From assembly GCA_009701185.1 (NCBI GenBank), contig WLKQ01000005.1, positions 1 to 43,498 on the forward strand: DNA of 43,498 nt, written 5' to 3'. The first letter of the stretch is position 1. Each line of letters opens with the position of its first letter. The notes below the pieces were generated by a model that was not told where the DNA came from, searched no databases, and worked only from the letters and a program-made list of their open reading frames with translations. The translations under genes and the position numbers were made by a program. This document shows, piece after piece, positions 18,618-28,228 of the stretch. This stretch comes from Actinomycetota bacterium (GTDB lineage Bacteria > Actinomycetota > Actinomycetes > Nanopelagicales > Nanopelagicaceae).

Positions 18618-19038
18618 ATTCTTGCAGAAAATCCACACTTCCCGCGCACAAATAGAGCCCTACCCCCATCAATATTGCTGGTGCCAGCGCAATCTGACGT
18701 GGAATACGAGCATTCACAACAAAGTAAATGATCACCATAAGTGAGGCAGATACACAGATTGCCAGAAGCAAAAGCCCCAGTTGGAACGCACGTGAGAGAT
18801 TCAATGTTGCGCAGATCAGAAGAATGAGCTTAACGTCTCCCATTCCTATTCCTGCGATACATTGAAGTACAAACAGTAGTGAAGCGGCAAGCAGAAAAAT
18901 TTTTACAGAAAACACTCCTGTTAAAATCTGTTCTAGCGCGACAACATAAAAGATCAGAATCAGATAGATATTTGGAATGCGATGATACTTTATATCGGCG
19001 ATGCAGATTGGAAGAGCCAGGACAATTAGTGCAGCCAT
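18589..19038 (-). CDS. Short A24-family prepilin peptidase-like membrane protein
   Basis: This 149-residue, strongly hydrophobic protein has about five membrane segments. It keeps both aspartates of A24 aspartic prepilin peptidases: Asp15 in [11 protein letters not shown] and Asp68 in GIGMGDVKL (GxGD). The N-terminal cytoplasmic methyltransferase domain of PilD-type enzymes is absent, so it is a peptidase-only form of the kind serving Tad/Flp pili. No pilin or pilus assembly gene is in the window. It lies between aroE (37-nt gap) and aroC (overlapping), and may sit in the aro operon simply by location. A convincing ribosome site is missing. Confidence 0.85.
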   Translation of the reverse strand: MAALIVLALPICIADIKYHRIPNIYLILIFYVVALEQILTGVFSVKIFLLAASLLFVLQCIAGIGMGDVKLILLICATLNLSRAFQLGLLLLAICVSASLMVIIYFVVNARIPRQIALAPAILMGVGLYLCAGSVDFLQEYAHALVNSW

Positions 19039-19075
19039 CTAGGAAGGCTAGTAGTAGTCGCCATAATCCGGTCTG

Positions 19076-19894
19076 CTATGTGGATGAGTTCAATTCTGCT
19101 AAGGCAGAGGCTCTCATGAGCTGCGCCATTTCGGGGCGATTAATCTGTTTCTCTGTGAAAATCTCCACCTGTGAGATCGCTTGATGAATCAATAAATCCA
19201 AACCATCAATCACGTATCCAGAATTCTCTCGCCAACGTACTAATGCCTGCGTTGGCCATGGTTTGTACAACACATCGAAAAAGATTGATCGTGGTCGCTC
19301 TGGGAATATTTCTATCAATGAGTCTGTAGCAGCTTCTGGCGTGGTACTAATTATTAATTGTGCATCATGAATTGATTCCTGGTCTCCCCATGAAACAAAC
19401 TCCATCTCCGATGAATCTACGCACTTAAATATCTCATCAGCACCCCGCGAAGACCGAGCCATGATGGTGATGTGCGAGGCTATTCCGTCACATGATGCTG
19501 CCGCCGCTCTAGCAGTTGCACCTGCTCCAATTATCACAACTTTTCCAGAAATCTCAGCTCCATGACTTTGGAGTGCATACGTAAAACCTGCGACATCAGT
19601 TGTTGTTGCTTGCCATTCTCCGTCTCTTCGAAACAAAGTATTGGCACTCCTTATTTTCTTACTAAGGGTACTGACATTTTCGACGCAATTTACTATCTCT
19701 TCCTTCAACGGCATCGTGAGTGAGAATCCGTTCCATGATTGATCAAGGGAGGCAAGAAATGTGGCAAGCTCCCCCGCGCGCACTTCAATCTTTGAATAAT
19801 CGCCAAGGACTCCTAACTCCCTGTAAGCACAAATATGGAGAAGTGGACTTAACGAGTGCTCAATAGGTGATCCCAACACTGCAGCTTTTATCAT
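19076..19894 (-). CDS. aroE: Shikimate dehydrogenase
   Basis: This 272-residue NADPH enzyme reduces 3-dehydroshikimate. The substrate motif AVLGSPIEHSLSPLLH opens the protein, SLTMPLKEEIV contains the catalytic Lys, and VVIIGAGATARAAAAS is the Rossmann glycine motif. DGLDLLIHQA near the end is also typical. It overlaps mltG by 4 nt, and with aroC, aroK, aroB and aroQ makes five of the seven shikimate steps contiguous here; aroA and DAHP synthase must lie elsewhere. Confidence 0.95.
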   Translation of the reverse strand: MIKAAVLGSPIEHSLSPLLHICAYRELGVLGDYSKIEVRAGELATFLASLDQSWNGFSLTMPLKEEIVNCVENVSTLSKKIRSANTLFRRDGEWQATTTDVAGFTYALQSHGAEISGKVVIIGAGATARAAAASCDGIASHITIMARSSRGADEIFKCVDSSEMEFVSWGDQESIHDAQLIISTTPEAATDSLIEIFPERPRSIFFDVLYKPWPTQALVRWRENSGYVIDGLDLLIHQAISQVEIFTEKQINRPEMAQLMRASALAELNSST

Positions 19895-20907
19895 TTGAAC
19901 GCCCCTGCTTTTCTATTCTTTTCATACAGGGCTTTCCATGTCACAAATTGCGAGTTTGAACGAGTGAATCGTGTATCTCCCGGTGCGACAGTGATGAAGA
20001 AAAGCCAATCACCTTGAGCTGGATGAAGAGCTGCAGTGATAGCTAGCGCACCTGGATTACCAATCGGACCAGGTGGAAGGCCATAGTTCTTGTATGTGTT
20101 GTAGGGCGATGCAATCAATGTTGAGGATGTACTTAAAAATATCTGACCTCGTACACCTTTTATATAGTGAACCGTTGAATCCATCTGTAAAGGCATTCCC
20201 ATTTCCAGGCGATTTCTAATCACTCGCGATACCTTAGCAAAATCAGCATTATCGCCTTCTGACTGAACGATGGACGCAATCGTTAGAAGTTGTAGTGGTG
20301 AGTACTTACCGACAGAACCAAGTAGCTCTTGTCCCACGGATTCACTTTCGAAACGCTTAAGCATGCTAGCGACAGCTTTTTCCGGCGTAGTACCTTTTGG
20401 AAAACTGTACAAAGCGGGAAACAATAAACCCTCAGCGCTCTTGAAACCGGCAGGCAGAGCAAGGGTTCTAAATGCTGATTGAACCTGCTTTTTAGTGAAA
20501 CCGTATGTGACTAAGGAATCGGTTACTTCACTCTTCCACGCACCTTCAAAGATTTTGATGAGATTTGGGAGTCGCGAAGAGTCTAAAAGCTGATCCAAAG
20601 CTTGGCTTGCTGAAATTCGCAACGTTAATCGATGCGCTCCGGGAGCCACTTTCTCGGAGCGAATATCGGCAACTGCGGTTCGAAAATATGCCTCTGAAGA
20701 TTTCACTACTCCGGCCTGAAATAAAATTCTAGCAATGTCACTTCCAGTTGCTCCACTTGGAATCTCTATGGTCACTTGCGGATCTGACATCTGCACCGTA
20801 CGTGTTTCAAAATTGGCGAAACCTACGCTATGTGTCCGTACCACATGCAGTCCATAAGTCAGCGAGGTTATGAAGACAAGTGCAAAAACAATACGACGAA
20901 TCTTCAT
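19891..20907 (-). CDS. mltG: Endolytic murein transglycosylase MltG (YceG-like)
   Basis: This 338-residue protein has one N-terminal membrane anchor (about 5-21) and an extracytoplasmic YceG domain. It cleaves nascent peptidoglycan and is thought to terminate glycan strands. The catalytic-type Glu217 lies in ASIVQSEGDNADFAKVSRVI, followed by NRLEMGMPLQMDSTVHY and PYNTYKNYGLPPGPIGNPG, all standard. A LysM-like part (VTIEIPSGATGSDIARIL) precedes the catalytic domain. The ruvX-mltG-aroE order is conserved in actinobacteria; both junctions overlap by 4 nt. Confidence 0.95.
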   Translation of the reverse strand: MKIRRIVFALVFITSLTYGLHVVRTHSVGFANFETRTVQMSDPQVTIEIPSGATGSDIARILFQAGVVKSSEAYFRTAVADIRSEKVAPGAHRLTLRISASQALDQLLDSSRLPNLIKIFEGAWKSEVTDSLVTYGFTKKQVQSAFRTLALPAGFKSAEGLLFPALYSFPKGTTPEKAVASMLKRFESESVGQELLGSVGKYSPLQLLTIASIVQSEGDNADFAKVSRVIRNRLEMGMPLQMDSTVHYIKGVRGQIFLSTSSTLIASPYNTYKNYGLPPGPIGNPGALAITAALHPAQGDWLFFITVAPGDTRFTRSNSQFVTWKALYEKNRKAGAFK

Positions 20908-21329
20908 GGTCGATTCTTCTCGATCGAAAGTGCAAACTCCAAAATAGCAACAGCTGCAGCTTGATCAATCCTTGATTTAGCATCTTTTGCGGTGACTCCA
21001 GAATCACGCATGCTTCTGGAGGCACTCACAGTAGACATCCGTTCATCGATGAAGGAGATCTGCGCTTGAGTAACGCCGGCAACTAGGTGTCCGAAGCTTT
21101 CAGCTTTATCTACCGCAGCTCCGCTACTGCCATCCATATTGGAAGGCTTTCCAATATAGATCGCAATAGGTTCATATTCATCACACAAGGCACGAAGCTG
21201 ATTTTCAAGATCTCTATCACCTGTCTTCAAAGTTGTGACTGGTGATGCAAGAATTCCATCGGGGTCACAGACCGCAACACCGATACGAACATCTCCGAAA
21301 TCAAAGGCTAAACGGCGACCGCGTTGCAT
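20904..21329 (-). CDS. ruvX: RuvX/YqgF-family pre-16S rRNA nuclease
   Basis: This 141-residue RNase H-fold protein begins RRLAFDFGDVRIGVAVCDPDG (first catalytic Asp), has IYIGKPSNMDGSSGAAVDKAE in the middle and SFIDERMSTVSASRSM with the conserved Glu. The family matures the 5' end of 16S rRNA in E. coli (YqgF). It follows alaS by 8 nt and overlaps mltG by 4 nt, a conserved bacterial alaS-yqgF pairing. Confidence 0.93.
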   Translation of the reverse strand: MQRGRRLAFDFGDVRIGVAVCDPDGILASPVTTLKTGDRDLENQLRALCDEYEPIAIYIGKPSNMDGSSGAAVDKAESFGHLVAGVTQAQISFIDERMSTVSASRSMRDSGVTAKDAKSRIDQAAAVAILEFALSIEKNRP

Positions 21330-21337
21330 AAAACGTA

Positions 21338-24010
21338 CTATCCCTTTATTGATTGCGAAATAGCAGAGAGCGCTTCCTGTGCTTTGTCGGGATTACTGCC
21401 GCCACCTTGTGCGAAATCATCTTTACCGCCACCGCCACCACCAAGAACTGCAGAGCCAACCTTGACGAGAGCACCAGCTTTTAAACCTTGAGCGCGGGCC
21501 TCATCACTGACTGCTGCAACCAAAACTGGCTTACCTTCATTGATACTGATGAGCGCAACGACTGAGTTGGAGGATTTGCCACGTAATTCGAGTGCAATTT
21601 TACGAAGATCGTCACCTGAAATGCCATCGTTGAGCTTGGCAAGAGTTGCAGTCACTCCATTAATTACTGTTGAAGTTTTAGAAATTTCACCAATTTGTGC
21701 AAATGCTTGCGAAGAACGCACTGTCGCTAACTCTTTTTCAATGTCTTTTATTTTGTTGAGAAGATCGGAGATTCGCTCTGGTAACTCTTCTACGCGTGCG
21801 CCCTTAATCAGCTCGGTGAGCGAGTTCAAAAGGATATGTTCACGAGCTAAAAACTTATAAGCGTCAGCTCCAACAAGTGCCTCAACGCGACGCACTCCGG
21901 CGCCGATTGATGATTCACTCAAGAGTTTCACTACTCCTAGCTGTGCCGAACCTGAAACGTGAGTTCCACCGCAGAGTTCACGGGCCCAATCTCCGACACT
22001 CACAACGCGAACCTGATCGCCATACTTTTCGCCGAAAAGCGCCATAGCTCCAATTTCTTTAGCTTGCGCTTGCGTCATTAATTCTGCGCTTACTTGCAAA
22101 TCCTCTAAGAGCAGAGCATTCACTCGCGCTTCAACATCATTAATCACGCTCGTTGGGACTGCGCCGGTAGATGGAAAGTCGAAACGGAAGCGCCCCGGAG
22201 AGTTTTCCGAGCCAGCTTGTGTTGCAGTCTCTCCCAAGATTTCGCGGAAAGCTTTATGCACCATGTGTGTTGCGGTATGCGCACGTGAGATGGCATTTCG
22301 ACGCTCTACATCGATTGTTGCAAGTGCTTGGTTTCCAACGTCGAATGAGCCTTGCACAACTCGCCCCCGGTGAACAAATATTCCGGGTACCGGAGTTTGA
22401 ACGTCATCAATTTCAATACTCGTTCCATTACCAAATGAGATAAGGCCACCATCGGCTAACTGACCGCCACCCTCAGAATAAAAAGGAGTGCGATCTAAAA
22501 CAACTTCGATCTCATCGCCCTCTTTGGCGCTCTTAACAAGAACTCCATCAAGAAGGATTGCCGAAATAGTTGATTCGGCAGATGTTTGCGTGTAACCAAC
22601 AAACTCATTTTTACCACTGGCATCTGCAACGCTGCGATAAATACTGACATCGGCATGGCCACTCTTTTTCGCACGTGAATCTGCTTTGGCGCGGTCTTTT
22701 TGCTCTTTCATAAGACGCCTGAAACCCTCTTCATCAACTTCCAGGCCTTCTTCGCGCGCCATTTCCAAAGTTAAATCAAATGGAAAACCATATGTATCAT
22801 GGAGTTTGAATGCATCAGCCCCAGGAAGAACTCTGCCCTGCGATTTCTTTAAACCGGCGCTAGCAACGTCGAAAATAGTTGTTCCGCTTTTGAGTGTCTG
22901 TAAGAAACTCTCTTCCTCTGACACACTTACTGAGAGAATCCGTGCACTATCACTTACGAGTTCTGGGTACTGCGGACCCATCGCACCAATTGCTGCAACT
23001 GTAAGTTCAGACATGATGGGATCCATAGATCCCAATAAACGCATATTTCTAATCGTACGACGCATCATTCGACGCAGAACATATCCGCGTCCTTCATTTC
23101 CTGGAGTTACGCCATCACCAATGAGCATCGCTGACGTTCTAGCGTGGTCTGCGATTACACGAAGAGAGACGTCTGACTTTGCATTTGCGCCATATGTAAC
23201 ACCAGTTAGTTCAGAGGCTTTCTTTAAGATCTGCATAGTGGTATCGATTTCGTAAATATTCTCGACACCCTGCAATAAAGCAGCCATGCGTTCTAGGCCA
23301 AGACCAGTGTCGATACTTTTCGCTGGCAACTCTCCAAGAATAGGGAAATCATCTTTACCGCTGCCTACACCGCGTTCATTTTGCATGAAAACCAAGTTCC
23401 ATACTTCCATGTAGCGATTTTCATCAGCGATCGGTCCGCCTTCAGCGCCATACTCTGGACCTCGGTCGTAATAAATCTCAGAACATGGCCCACACGGTCC
23501 AGGAACACCCATAGACCAGAAGTTATCCCCCATGCCCATGCGTTGAATTCGCTCTTTTGGTACGCCAATCTTTTTATGCCAAATATCAGCGGCTTCATCA
23601 TCATCTAGAAAAACAGTGACCCATAATTTATCCGGAGAGAAACCATAACCACCATCATTGGTTGCTCGCGTGAGCAGCTCCCACGCCAATGAAATTGCTC
23701 CCTCTTTAAAGTAATCCCCAAAAGAAAAGTTTCCGCACATTTGGAAGAAAGAGGCGTGACGCGTTGTTTTTCCAACTTCATCAATATCTAATGTACGCAC
23801 ACACTTTTGAACTGAGGTTGCACGTTGATATGGCGGTGTTACTTCACCCAGAAAATACGGCTTGAAAGGCACCATTCCGGCATTTACTAACAATAAATTT
23901 GGATCATCAGCGATTAATGATGCTGATGGGACAACTGTGTGGGCTAAACCTTGTCGGTTTTCAGATTCAAAGAAGCGCAGCCAGCGCGCACGGATCTCGG
24001 CGGATTCCAC
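21338..24010 (-). CDS. alaS: Alanyl-tRNA synthetase
   Basis: This 890-residue class II synthetase charges tRNA-Ala. The catalytic core is at the N-terminus ([58 protein letters not shown]). The editing domain carries the zinc motif HTATH (in [13 protein letters not shown]) and [15 protein letters not shown], which clear mischarged Ser/Gly. The C-terminal DHHA1 domain ends with the glycine-rich [17 protein letters not shown]. The length is normal. Confidence 0.98.
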   Translation of the reverse strand: MESAEIRARWLRFFESENRQGLAHTVVPSASLIADDPNLLLVNAGMVPFKPYFLGEVTPPYQRATSVQKCVRTLDIDEVGKTTRHASFFQMCGNFSFGDYFKEGAISLAWELLTRATNDGGYGFSPDKLWVTVFLDDDEAADIWHKKIGVPKERIQRMGMGDNFWSMGVPGPCGPCSEIYYDRGPEYGAEGGPIADENRYMEVWNLVFMQNERGVGSGKDDFPILGELPAKSIDTGLGLERMAALLQGVENIYEIDTTMQILKKASELTGVTYGANAKSDVSLRVIADHARTSAMLIGDGVTPGNEGRGYVLRRMMRRTIRNMRLLGSMDPIMSELTVAAIGAMGPQYPELVSDSARILSVSVSEEESFLQTLKSGTTIFDVASAGLKKSQGRVLPGADAFKLHDTYGFPFDLTLEMAREEGLEVDEEGFRRLMKEQKDRAKADSRAKKSGHADVSIYRSVADASGKNEFVGYTQTSAESTISAILLDGVLVKSAKEGDEIEVVLDRTPFYSEGGGQLADGGLISFGNGTSIEIDDVQTPVPGIFVHRGRVVQGSFDVGNQALATIDVERRNAISRAHTATHMVHKAFREILGETATQAGSENSPGRFRFDFPSTGAVPTSVINDVEARVNALLLEDLQVSAELMTQAQAKEIGAMALFGEKYGDQVRVVSVGDWARELCGGTHVSGSAQLGVVKLLSESSIGAGVRRVEALVGADAYKFLAREHILLNSLTELIKGARVEELPERISDLLNKIKDIEKELATVRSSQAFAQIGEISKTSTVINGVTATLAKLNDGISGDDLRKIALELRGKSSNSVVALISINEGKPVLVAAVSDEARAQGLKAGALVKVGSAVLGGGGGGKDDFAQGGGSNPDKAQEALSAISQSIKG

Positions 24011-24019
24011 AGTTGAGGA

Positions 24020-24379
24020 TCACTCAGCCTTCTTCTTGGCACGCGCTTTTTTAGCTGACGCGACAGATAAAAGTGCACCGGCGACCTTTACCGCCGAGCC
24101 GTTTTTATTCAAGAAGGAGTGAGCTGTTTCATTGACCTTATCGGATAAATCCTCAGCATTTTTAGTAATTCGATTAATGCTCTTCAATGGACCATTAACG
24201 AGCGAGACCGTCGTGTGGACCTCTTCGATAAGTGGTGCAGTCTCATCAGTAAGAGCCTTCAGCGAAACTTTAGCCTCATCGATAAACCGACCGACACGGA
24301 TGACCACATAAGCAATTGCGATTGCGATGATGAGCAAACCACAACTTGCAATAATCGTTGCAATACCACCGGGACCCAT
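24020..24379 (-). CDS. DUF948-family membrane protein
   Basis: This 119-residue protein has an N-terminal membrane helix (about 6-28: GIATIIASCGLLIIAIAIAYVVIRVG) followed by a predicted long helix, FIDEAKVSLKALTDETAPLIEEVHTTVSLVNG, then KNAEDLSDKVNETAHSFLNK, and a very basic tail (KKARAKKKAE). This matches DUF948, an uncharacterised family common beside alaS in actinobacteria. It sits between aspS (4 nt) and alaS (9 nt). No function can be assigned; it may organise something at the membrane. Confidence 0.82.
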   Translation of the reverse strand: MGPGGIATIIASCGLLIIAIAIAYVVIRVGRFIDEAKVSLKALTDETAPLIEEVHTTVSLVNGPLKSINRITKNAEDLSDKVNETAHSFLNKNGSAVKVAGALLSVASAKKARAKKKAE

Positions 24380-24383
24380 ATGA

Positions 24384-26135
24384 CTAGCCTACCTGAGGCC
24401 CGGTCTTAGGAGCGCCATCAATACCACTTTCCTTACGTTGTGCCGCAGTAATTGGTGTTGGTGCTCCGGTTAACGGATCACCTCCACTTGCCGTCTTAGG
24501 AAATGCAATTACTTCACGAATAGAGTCAGAGCCAGTTAGTAGCGCACAGACACGATCTAGTCCTAATGCAATGCCACCATGTGGCGGTGGACCGTAATTA
24601 AATGCTTCTAGTAAAAAGCCGAATTTGCTTGCCGCTTCTTCATCACTTAATCCGATAACACTGAAAACATCTCTTTGCATTGTGCGGTCATGAATTCTTA
24701 TCGATCCACCACCAAGTTCGGTTCCATTAAGAACTATGTCATAGGCATAGGCCAATGCACTTGCTGGGTCACTAGCAAAGGTTTTAGCAAACTCTGGCTT
24801 CGGACCGGTAAATGGATGATGAACTGCAGTCCAACCGCCATTGTCAGTTGGTTCAAACATAGGTGCATCGACAACCCATAAAAACTCCCATGTATCTGGA
24901 GTAATTAAACCGCAGCGCTTACCAATCTCTAAGCGGACGGCGCCTAATAGATTTTGTGAAGCGACTCGTTCTCCGGCAGCGAAGAAAATAGCATCTCCCG
25001 CAGAAGCGCCCGTAGCTGCAGCGATTCCATTGCACTCTTGCTCAGAAAGATTTTTCGCGACTGGCCCGCCCAGAGTTCCATCTTCATTAATCAAAATATA
25101 TGCAAGGCCCTTAGCTCCGCGAGCCTTTGCCCAGTCTTGCCACGCATCTAGTTCGCGGCGAGGTGAAGATGCACCTTTAGGCATAACAACTGCTCCGACA
25201 TACGGTGCTTGAAATACTCGGAAAGTTGTTTGCGCAAAGTACTGGGTCTGTTCAGAAAGTTCATTTGAAAAGCGCAGATCGGGTTTGTCTGAACCAAATC
25301 GCGCCATCGCATCGGCATACGTCATGCGCTGTAGCGGTAGCGGAATTGTGTAACCCACCGCCTCTTGCCAAATTTTTGCAACAATTTTTTCGGCAACTGC
25401 CAAAATATCTTCTTGGTCAATGAATGACATCTCAATATCTAGCTGCGTGAACTCTGGTTGGCGATCGGCACGAAAATCTTCATCACGGAAGCAGCGTGCG
25501 ATTTGATAATACTTTTCCATTCCCGCAACCATGAGTAGCTGCTTGAACAATTGTGGTGATTGTGGAAGGGCGTACCAGCTGCCAGGTTGTAAGCGCACAG
25601 GGACTAAAAAGTCACGTGCACCCTCCGGCGTTGAACGCGTTAAATATGGTGTTTCGATTTCCAGGAAATCCTCTTGCTCCATCACTCGACGAATCGTTGA
25701 TGTAACTTTTGAACGAAGTCGAAGATTCGCTGCAGGTTTTTCACGGCGTAGATCCAGATATCGATACTTCAGGCGTACTTCTTCACTGATGTCAGAATCA
25801 TTTCCGCTATCAACTGGAAATGGCAAGGGCGCTGATTCACTCAAAACAACAATTGAGTCACCCATAACTTCGATATCACCGGTAGCGATTCCCGCATTCT
25901 GGTTACCGTCTGGTCGTGCTAAAACTTCTCCAGTGATTAACAAACACCACTCGGCGCGCAAAGCTCCCGCCATTTTTTCATCGCGGATGACTACTTGGAC
26001 CGAACCAGATGCATCACGAAGATCAATAAAGGCAACACCACCGTGGTCGCGACGGCGTGATACCCAACCGGCCAAAGTAACGGTCTGACCAATATGGGAG
26101 GTACGTAGTGATCCGGCTTCGTGGCTTCTTAACAT
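24384..26135 (-). CDS. aspS: Aspartyl-tRNA synthetase
   Basis: This 583-residue class IIb synthetase of the bacterial type has an N-terminal OB-fold ([26 protein letters not shown]), the catalytic domain (motif 1 at [17 protein letters not shown]; motif 2 [23 protein letters not shown]), a GAD insertion, and motif 3 [16 protein letters not shown]. Whether it is discriminating or also makes Asp-tRNA-Asn cannot be judged here; many actinobacterial enzymes are non-discriminating and pair with GatCAB. hisS lies 21 nt upstream. Confidence 0.97.
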   Translation of the reverse strand: MLRSHEAGSLRTSHIGQTVTLAGWVSRRRDHGGVAFIDLRDASGSVQVVIRDEKMAGALRAEWCLLITGEVLARPDGNQNAGIATGDIEVMGDSIVVLSESAPLPFPVDSGNDSDISEEVRLKYRYLDLRREKPAANLRLRSKVTSTIRRVMEQEDFLEIETPYLTRSTPEGARDFLVPVRLQPGSWYALPQSPQLFKQLLMVAGMEKYYQIARCFRDEDFRADRQPEFTQLDIEMSFIDQEDILAVAEKIVAKIWQEAVGYTIPLPLQRMTYADAMARFGSDKPDLRFSNELSEQTQYFAQTTFRVFQAPYVGAVVMPKGASSPRRELDAWQDWAKARGAKGLAYILINEDGTLGGPVAKNLSEQECNGIAAATGASAGDAIFFAAGERVASQNLLGAVRLEIGKRCGLITPDTWEFLWVVDAPMFEPTDNGGWTAVHHPFTGPKPEFAKTFASDPASALAYAYDIVLNGTELGGGSIRIHDRTMQRDVFSVIGLSDEEAASKFGFLLEAFNYGPPPHGGIALGLDRVCALLTGSDSIREVIAFPKTASGGDPLTGAPTPITAAQRKESGIDGAPKTGPQVG

Positions 26136-26156
26136 GTGTGGGTACGGTTCCTATGC

Positions 26157-27407
26157 CTAAAGTTCGTTGATTAAGGAGTCAATCCTAACCGATGCGGTGG
26201 CACCAGTGTTCATCTGCTTCAACTCAACATGACCACTGGCGATTTCTGAATCTCCCAGTACGACTACATATCGCGCGCCACTCTTATCTGCAGCTTTCAT
26301 TGCTCCCTTAAGTGCGCGATCACCAAAGGCAATCTCAACTGTTTTGTTGGCATGACGCAATCGTGCTGCAATCTTTAGGGCTTGCTCCTTAGCTAACTCC
26401 CCCAGCGGAATTATCATCAAATCAGAGACAAATTCTTGGCTAGCGATCACTCCTTCAGCTTCGGCCGCTAAAACTGCGCGATCAATACCTAGGCCGAATC
26501 CAATTCCAGATAACTCTTGACCGCCAAGTTCGGCCATTAATCCGTCGTATCGCCCACCCCCGCCGATGCCAGATTGCGCACCAAGAAGTTCATGAACAAA
26601 TTCAAAAGTAGTACCCGTGTAATAGTCCAGACCGCGAACCATGTGAGGATTTAAAACATAGGAAATTCCTAAAGCATCCAGATATTTCTTCACTTGGTCA
26701 AAGTGCGCACGCGATGAATCACTTAAATAATCCATCAACAATGGCGCCTTAGCCATCGCAGTTTGCATCTCTTCGCGCTTATCATCAAACAAGCGCAGTG
26801 GATTGATTGCTGCACGCGCAGCAGTTGCTTCGTCAAAATCAAGAGTTGCTATATACGTCACTAGATCTTTTCGGTGAGCTGCGCGTGATTCGGCATCTCC
26901 CAAAGAGGTGAGATCTAATCGGTATTTAGTTAAACCTATTGCTTTGAAACCTGCATCTGCGATAGCAATAACTTCTGCATCAATTGCTGGATCATCTAAA
27001 CCTATTGCTTCAATACCGACTTGATAGAACTGACGGTAGCGCCCAGCTTGTGGACGTTCGGCCCGAAAGAAAGCACCCGAATACCAAACTTTGACTGGAA
27101 GTGGTCCGCGATCTAATCCATGCTCAATCACTGCACGCATAACACCGGCCGTGCCTTCTGGTCGCAACGTTATAGAACGATCTCCGCGATCAGTAAAGGT
27201 GTACATCTCTTTTGACACAACATCGGTAGATGCACCCACTCCTCGTGTGAAAAGTTCGGTATCTTCAAATACCGGAAGCTCCATGAGTGAATAACCTGCA
27301 CGTCGCGCGGGGTCTATGAGTGCTTGGCGAACAAACTCGAAAACATCCGAGCGTGGCGGCATGTACTCACTGACACCTTTAGGCGCTTGAATTTTCTTTC
27401 CAACCAT
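26157..27407 (-). CDS. hisS: Histidyl-tRNA synthetase
   Basis: This 416-residue class IIa synthetase charges tRNA-His. [11 protein letters not shown] opens the domain, [19 protein letters not shown] and [20 protein letters not shown] form motif 2, and [12 protein letters not shown] is the His-specific motif, followed by [10 protein letters not shown] and a C-terminal anticodon domain. Its start codon shares one base with the stop of the MBL hydrolase gene (TAATG), which suggests translational coupling. Confidence 0.97.
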   Translation of the reverse strand: MVGKKIQAPKGVSEYMPPRSDVFEFVRQALIDPARRAGYSLMELPVFEDTELFTRGVGASTDVVSKEMYTFTDRGDRSITLRPEGTAGVMRAVIEHGLDRGPLPVKVWYSGAFFRAERPQAGRYRQFYQVGIEAIGLDDPAIDAEVIAIADAGFKAIGLTKYRLDLTSLGDAESRAAHRKDLVTYIATLDFDEATAARAAINPLRLFDDKREEMQTAMAKAPLLMDYLSDSSRAHFDQVKKYLDALGISYVLNPHMVRGLDYYTGTTFEFVHELLGAQSGIGGGGRYDGLMAELGGQELSGIGFGLGIDRAVLAAEAEGVIASQEFVSDLMIIPLGELAKEQALKIAARLRHANKTVEIAFGDRALKGAMKAADKSGARYVVVLGDSEIASGHVELKQMNTGATASVRIDSLINEL

Positions 27408-28069
27408 TAGTAACGCCCTTTAATAGAATTCAAGTAAGGATTATTTTTGCGCTCGTTTGCCATCGTGGTCGCTCTTCCATGTCCAGGCAGAACCTGTAAG
27501 TGGTCAGGTAAAGGTAAGACCTTTTTTCGCAACGTTTCATCCATATCTTTTGCCGAGCCTGTCGGCTGATCTGTACGTCCAATCGAACCAGCAAAGAGAA
27601 CATCCCCGCTGACTAATACCTCGTTGTTGACTTCAAACATCACCGAACCCCGTGTGTGTCCGGGAGCGTGAATCGTTGTGATCTGCAGACCAACAATCTC
27701 GATGACTTCGCCATTTCGCAATTCTCTTACATCGGCTGGTTCTGCAAACTCCATAGCCTCCAATGTCGCTGCGAATTCTGGGCTCACCCAACGCTGCGGA
27801 TGGATAAGACTGCCCCGATCCTGGCTATGAATATAGGCCGGGATTTCGTATCCATCGGCGATGGGACGTATCGAAAAAGTATGGTCAACGTGGCCATGTG
27901 TGGCTAGTACCGCGACTGGTTTCAGGGCATATTCCTCAAGGATGGCAGAGAGCTGATGACTGACATCTGGCATTCCAGGGTCGATTACTATGCACTCGGC
28001 GCCTTTACCAGTGGCTAGAACCCAGCAATTGGTGGCAAACATAGGGGCAGCAAATGACTCAATGAGCAT
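27407..28069 (-). CDS. Metallo-beta-lactamase-fold hydrolase (glyoxalase II-like)
   Basis: This 220-residue protein has a complete HxHxDH metal motif, [10 protein letters not shown] (about 56-61), and further ligands in [28 protein letters not shown] and LPGHG. These place it with hydroxyacylglutathione-hydrolase-like enzymes that open thioesters; the true substrate in a glutathione-free actinobacterium is unknown. The AGGAGG site 5 nt before the ATG is the strongest in the window. It leads the run to hisS and aspS, the arrangement also seen in Streptomyces. Confidence 0.88.
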   Translation of the reverse strand: MLIESFAAPMFATNCWVLATGKGAECIVIDPGMPDVSHQLSAILEEYALKPVAVLATHGHVDHTFSIRPIADGYEIPAYIHSQDRGSLIHPQRWVSPEFAATLEAMEFAEPADVRELRNGEVIEIVGLQITTIHAPGHTRGSVMFEVNNEVLVSGDVLFAGSIGRTDQPTGSAKDMDETLRKKVLPLPDHLQVLPGHGRATTMANERKNNPYLNSIKGRY

Positions 28070-28074
28070 ACCTA

Positions 28075-28080
28075 CCTCCT
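28075..28080 (-). promoter_or_regulatory. Strong Shine-Dalgarno of the MBL hydrolase-hisS run
   Basis: AGGAGG on the minus strand, 5 nt from the ATG. It is a full match to the anti-SD core and stands out in a window where most genes have weak or no sites. Confidence 0.8.
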
Positions 28081-28110
28081 ATGTCTAGTAATTGACGCCG
28101 AACGGCATAG

Positions 28111-28131
28111 ACAGGGTACCTTTTACCCTGT
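28111..28131. repeat. Perfect inverted repeat, 8-bp arms, in divergent intergenic region
   Basis: ACAGGGTA-CCTTT-TACCCTGT, a perfect dyad in the 159-bp space between the diverging MBL hydrolase and DUF349 genes. Its right end abuts a possible -35 (TTGAAA) of the DUF349 promoter. It could be an operator or a hairpin; a terminator role is unlikely since no gene ends here. Confidence 0.75.
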
Positions 28132-28158
28132 TGAAATGCTCACTTCACGCCCTATGAG
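28131..28158 (+). promoter_or_regulatory. Possible promoter of the DUF349 gene
   Basis: TTGAAA (28131-28136), 16 bases, then TATGAG (28153-28158): five and four matches to the sigma-A consensus. The leader would be about 65 nt and would contain the 12-bp palindrome at 28194. Judged by eye. Confidence 0.35.
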
Positions 28159-28193
28159 TTCGCACTCCTAAGGCCAAACGAATACATAGCGAC

Positions 28194-28205
28194 GTTCATA
28201 TGAAC
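28194..28205. repeat. 12-bp palindrome upstream of the DUF349 gene
   Basis: GTTCATATGAAC, a perfect palindrome 23 nt before the DUF349 start codon. It is the reverse orientation of an SOS-type GAAC-N4-GTTC, so it is not a LexA box. Possible operator or chance. Confidence 0.5.
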
Positions 28206-28228
28206 AACGCGCTGAAAGGATCACCACC

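Noticed and set aside
28194-28205. LexA/SOS box in GTTCATATGAAC
   Set aside because: SOS boxes of Gram-positives are GAAC-N4-GTTC; this is the inverse, GTTC-N4-GAAC, and the adjacent gene is not a repair gene.
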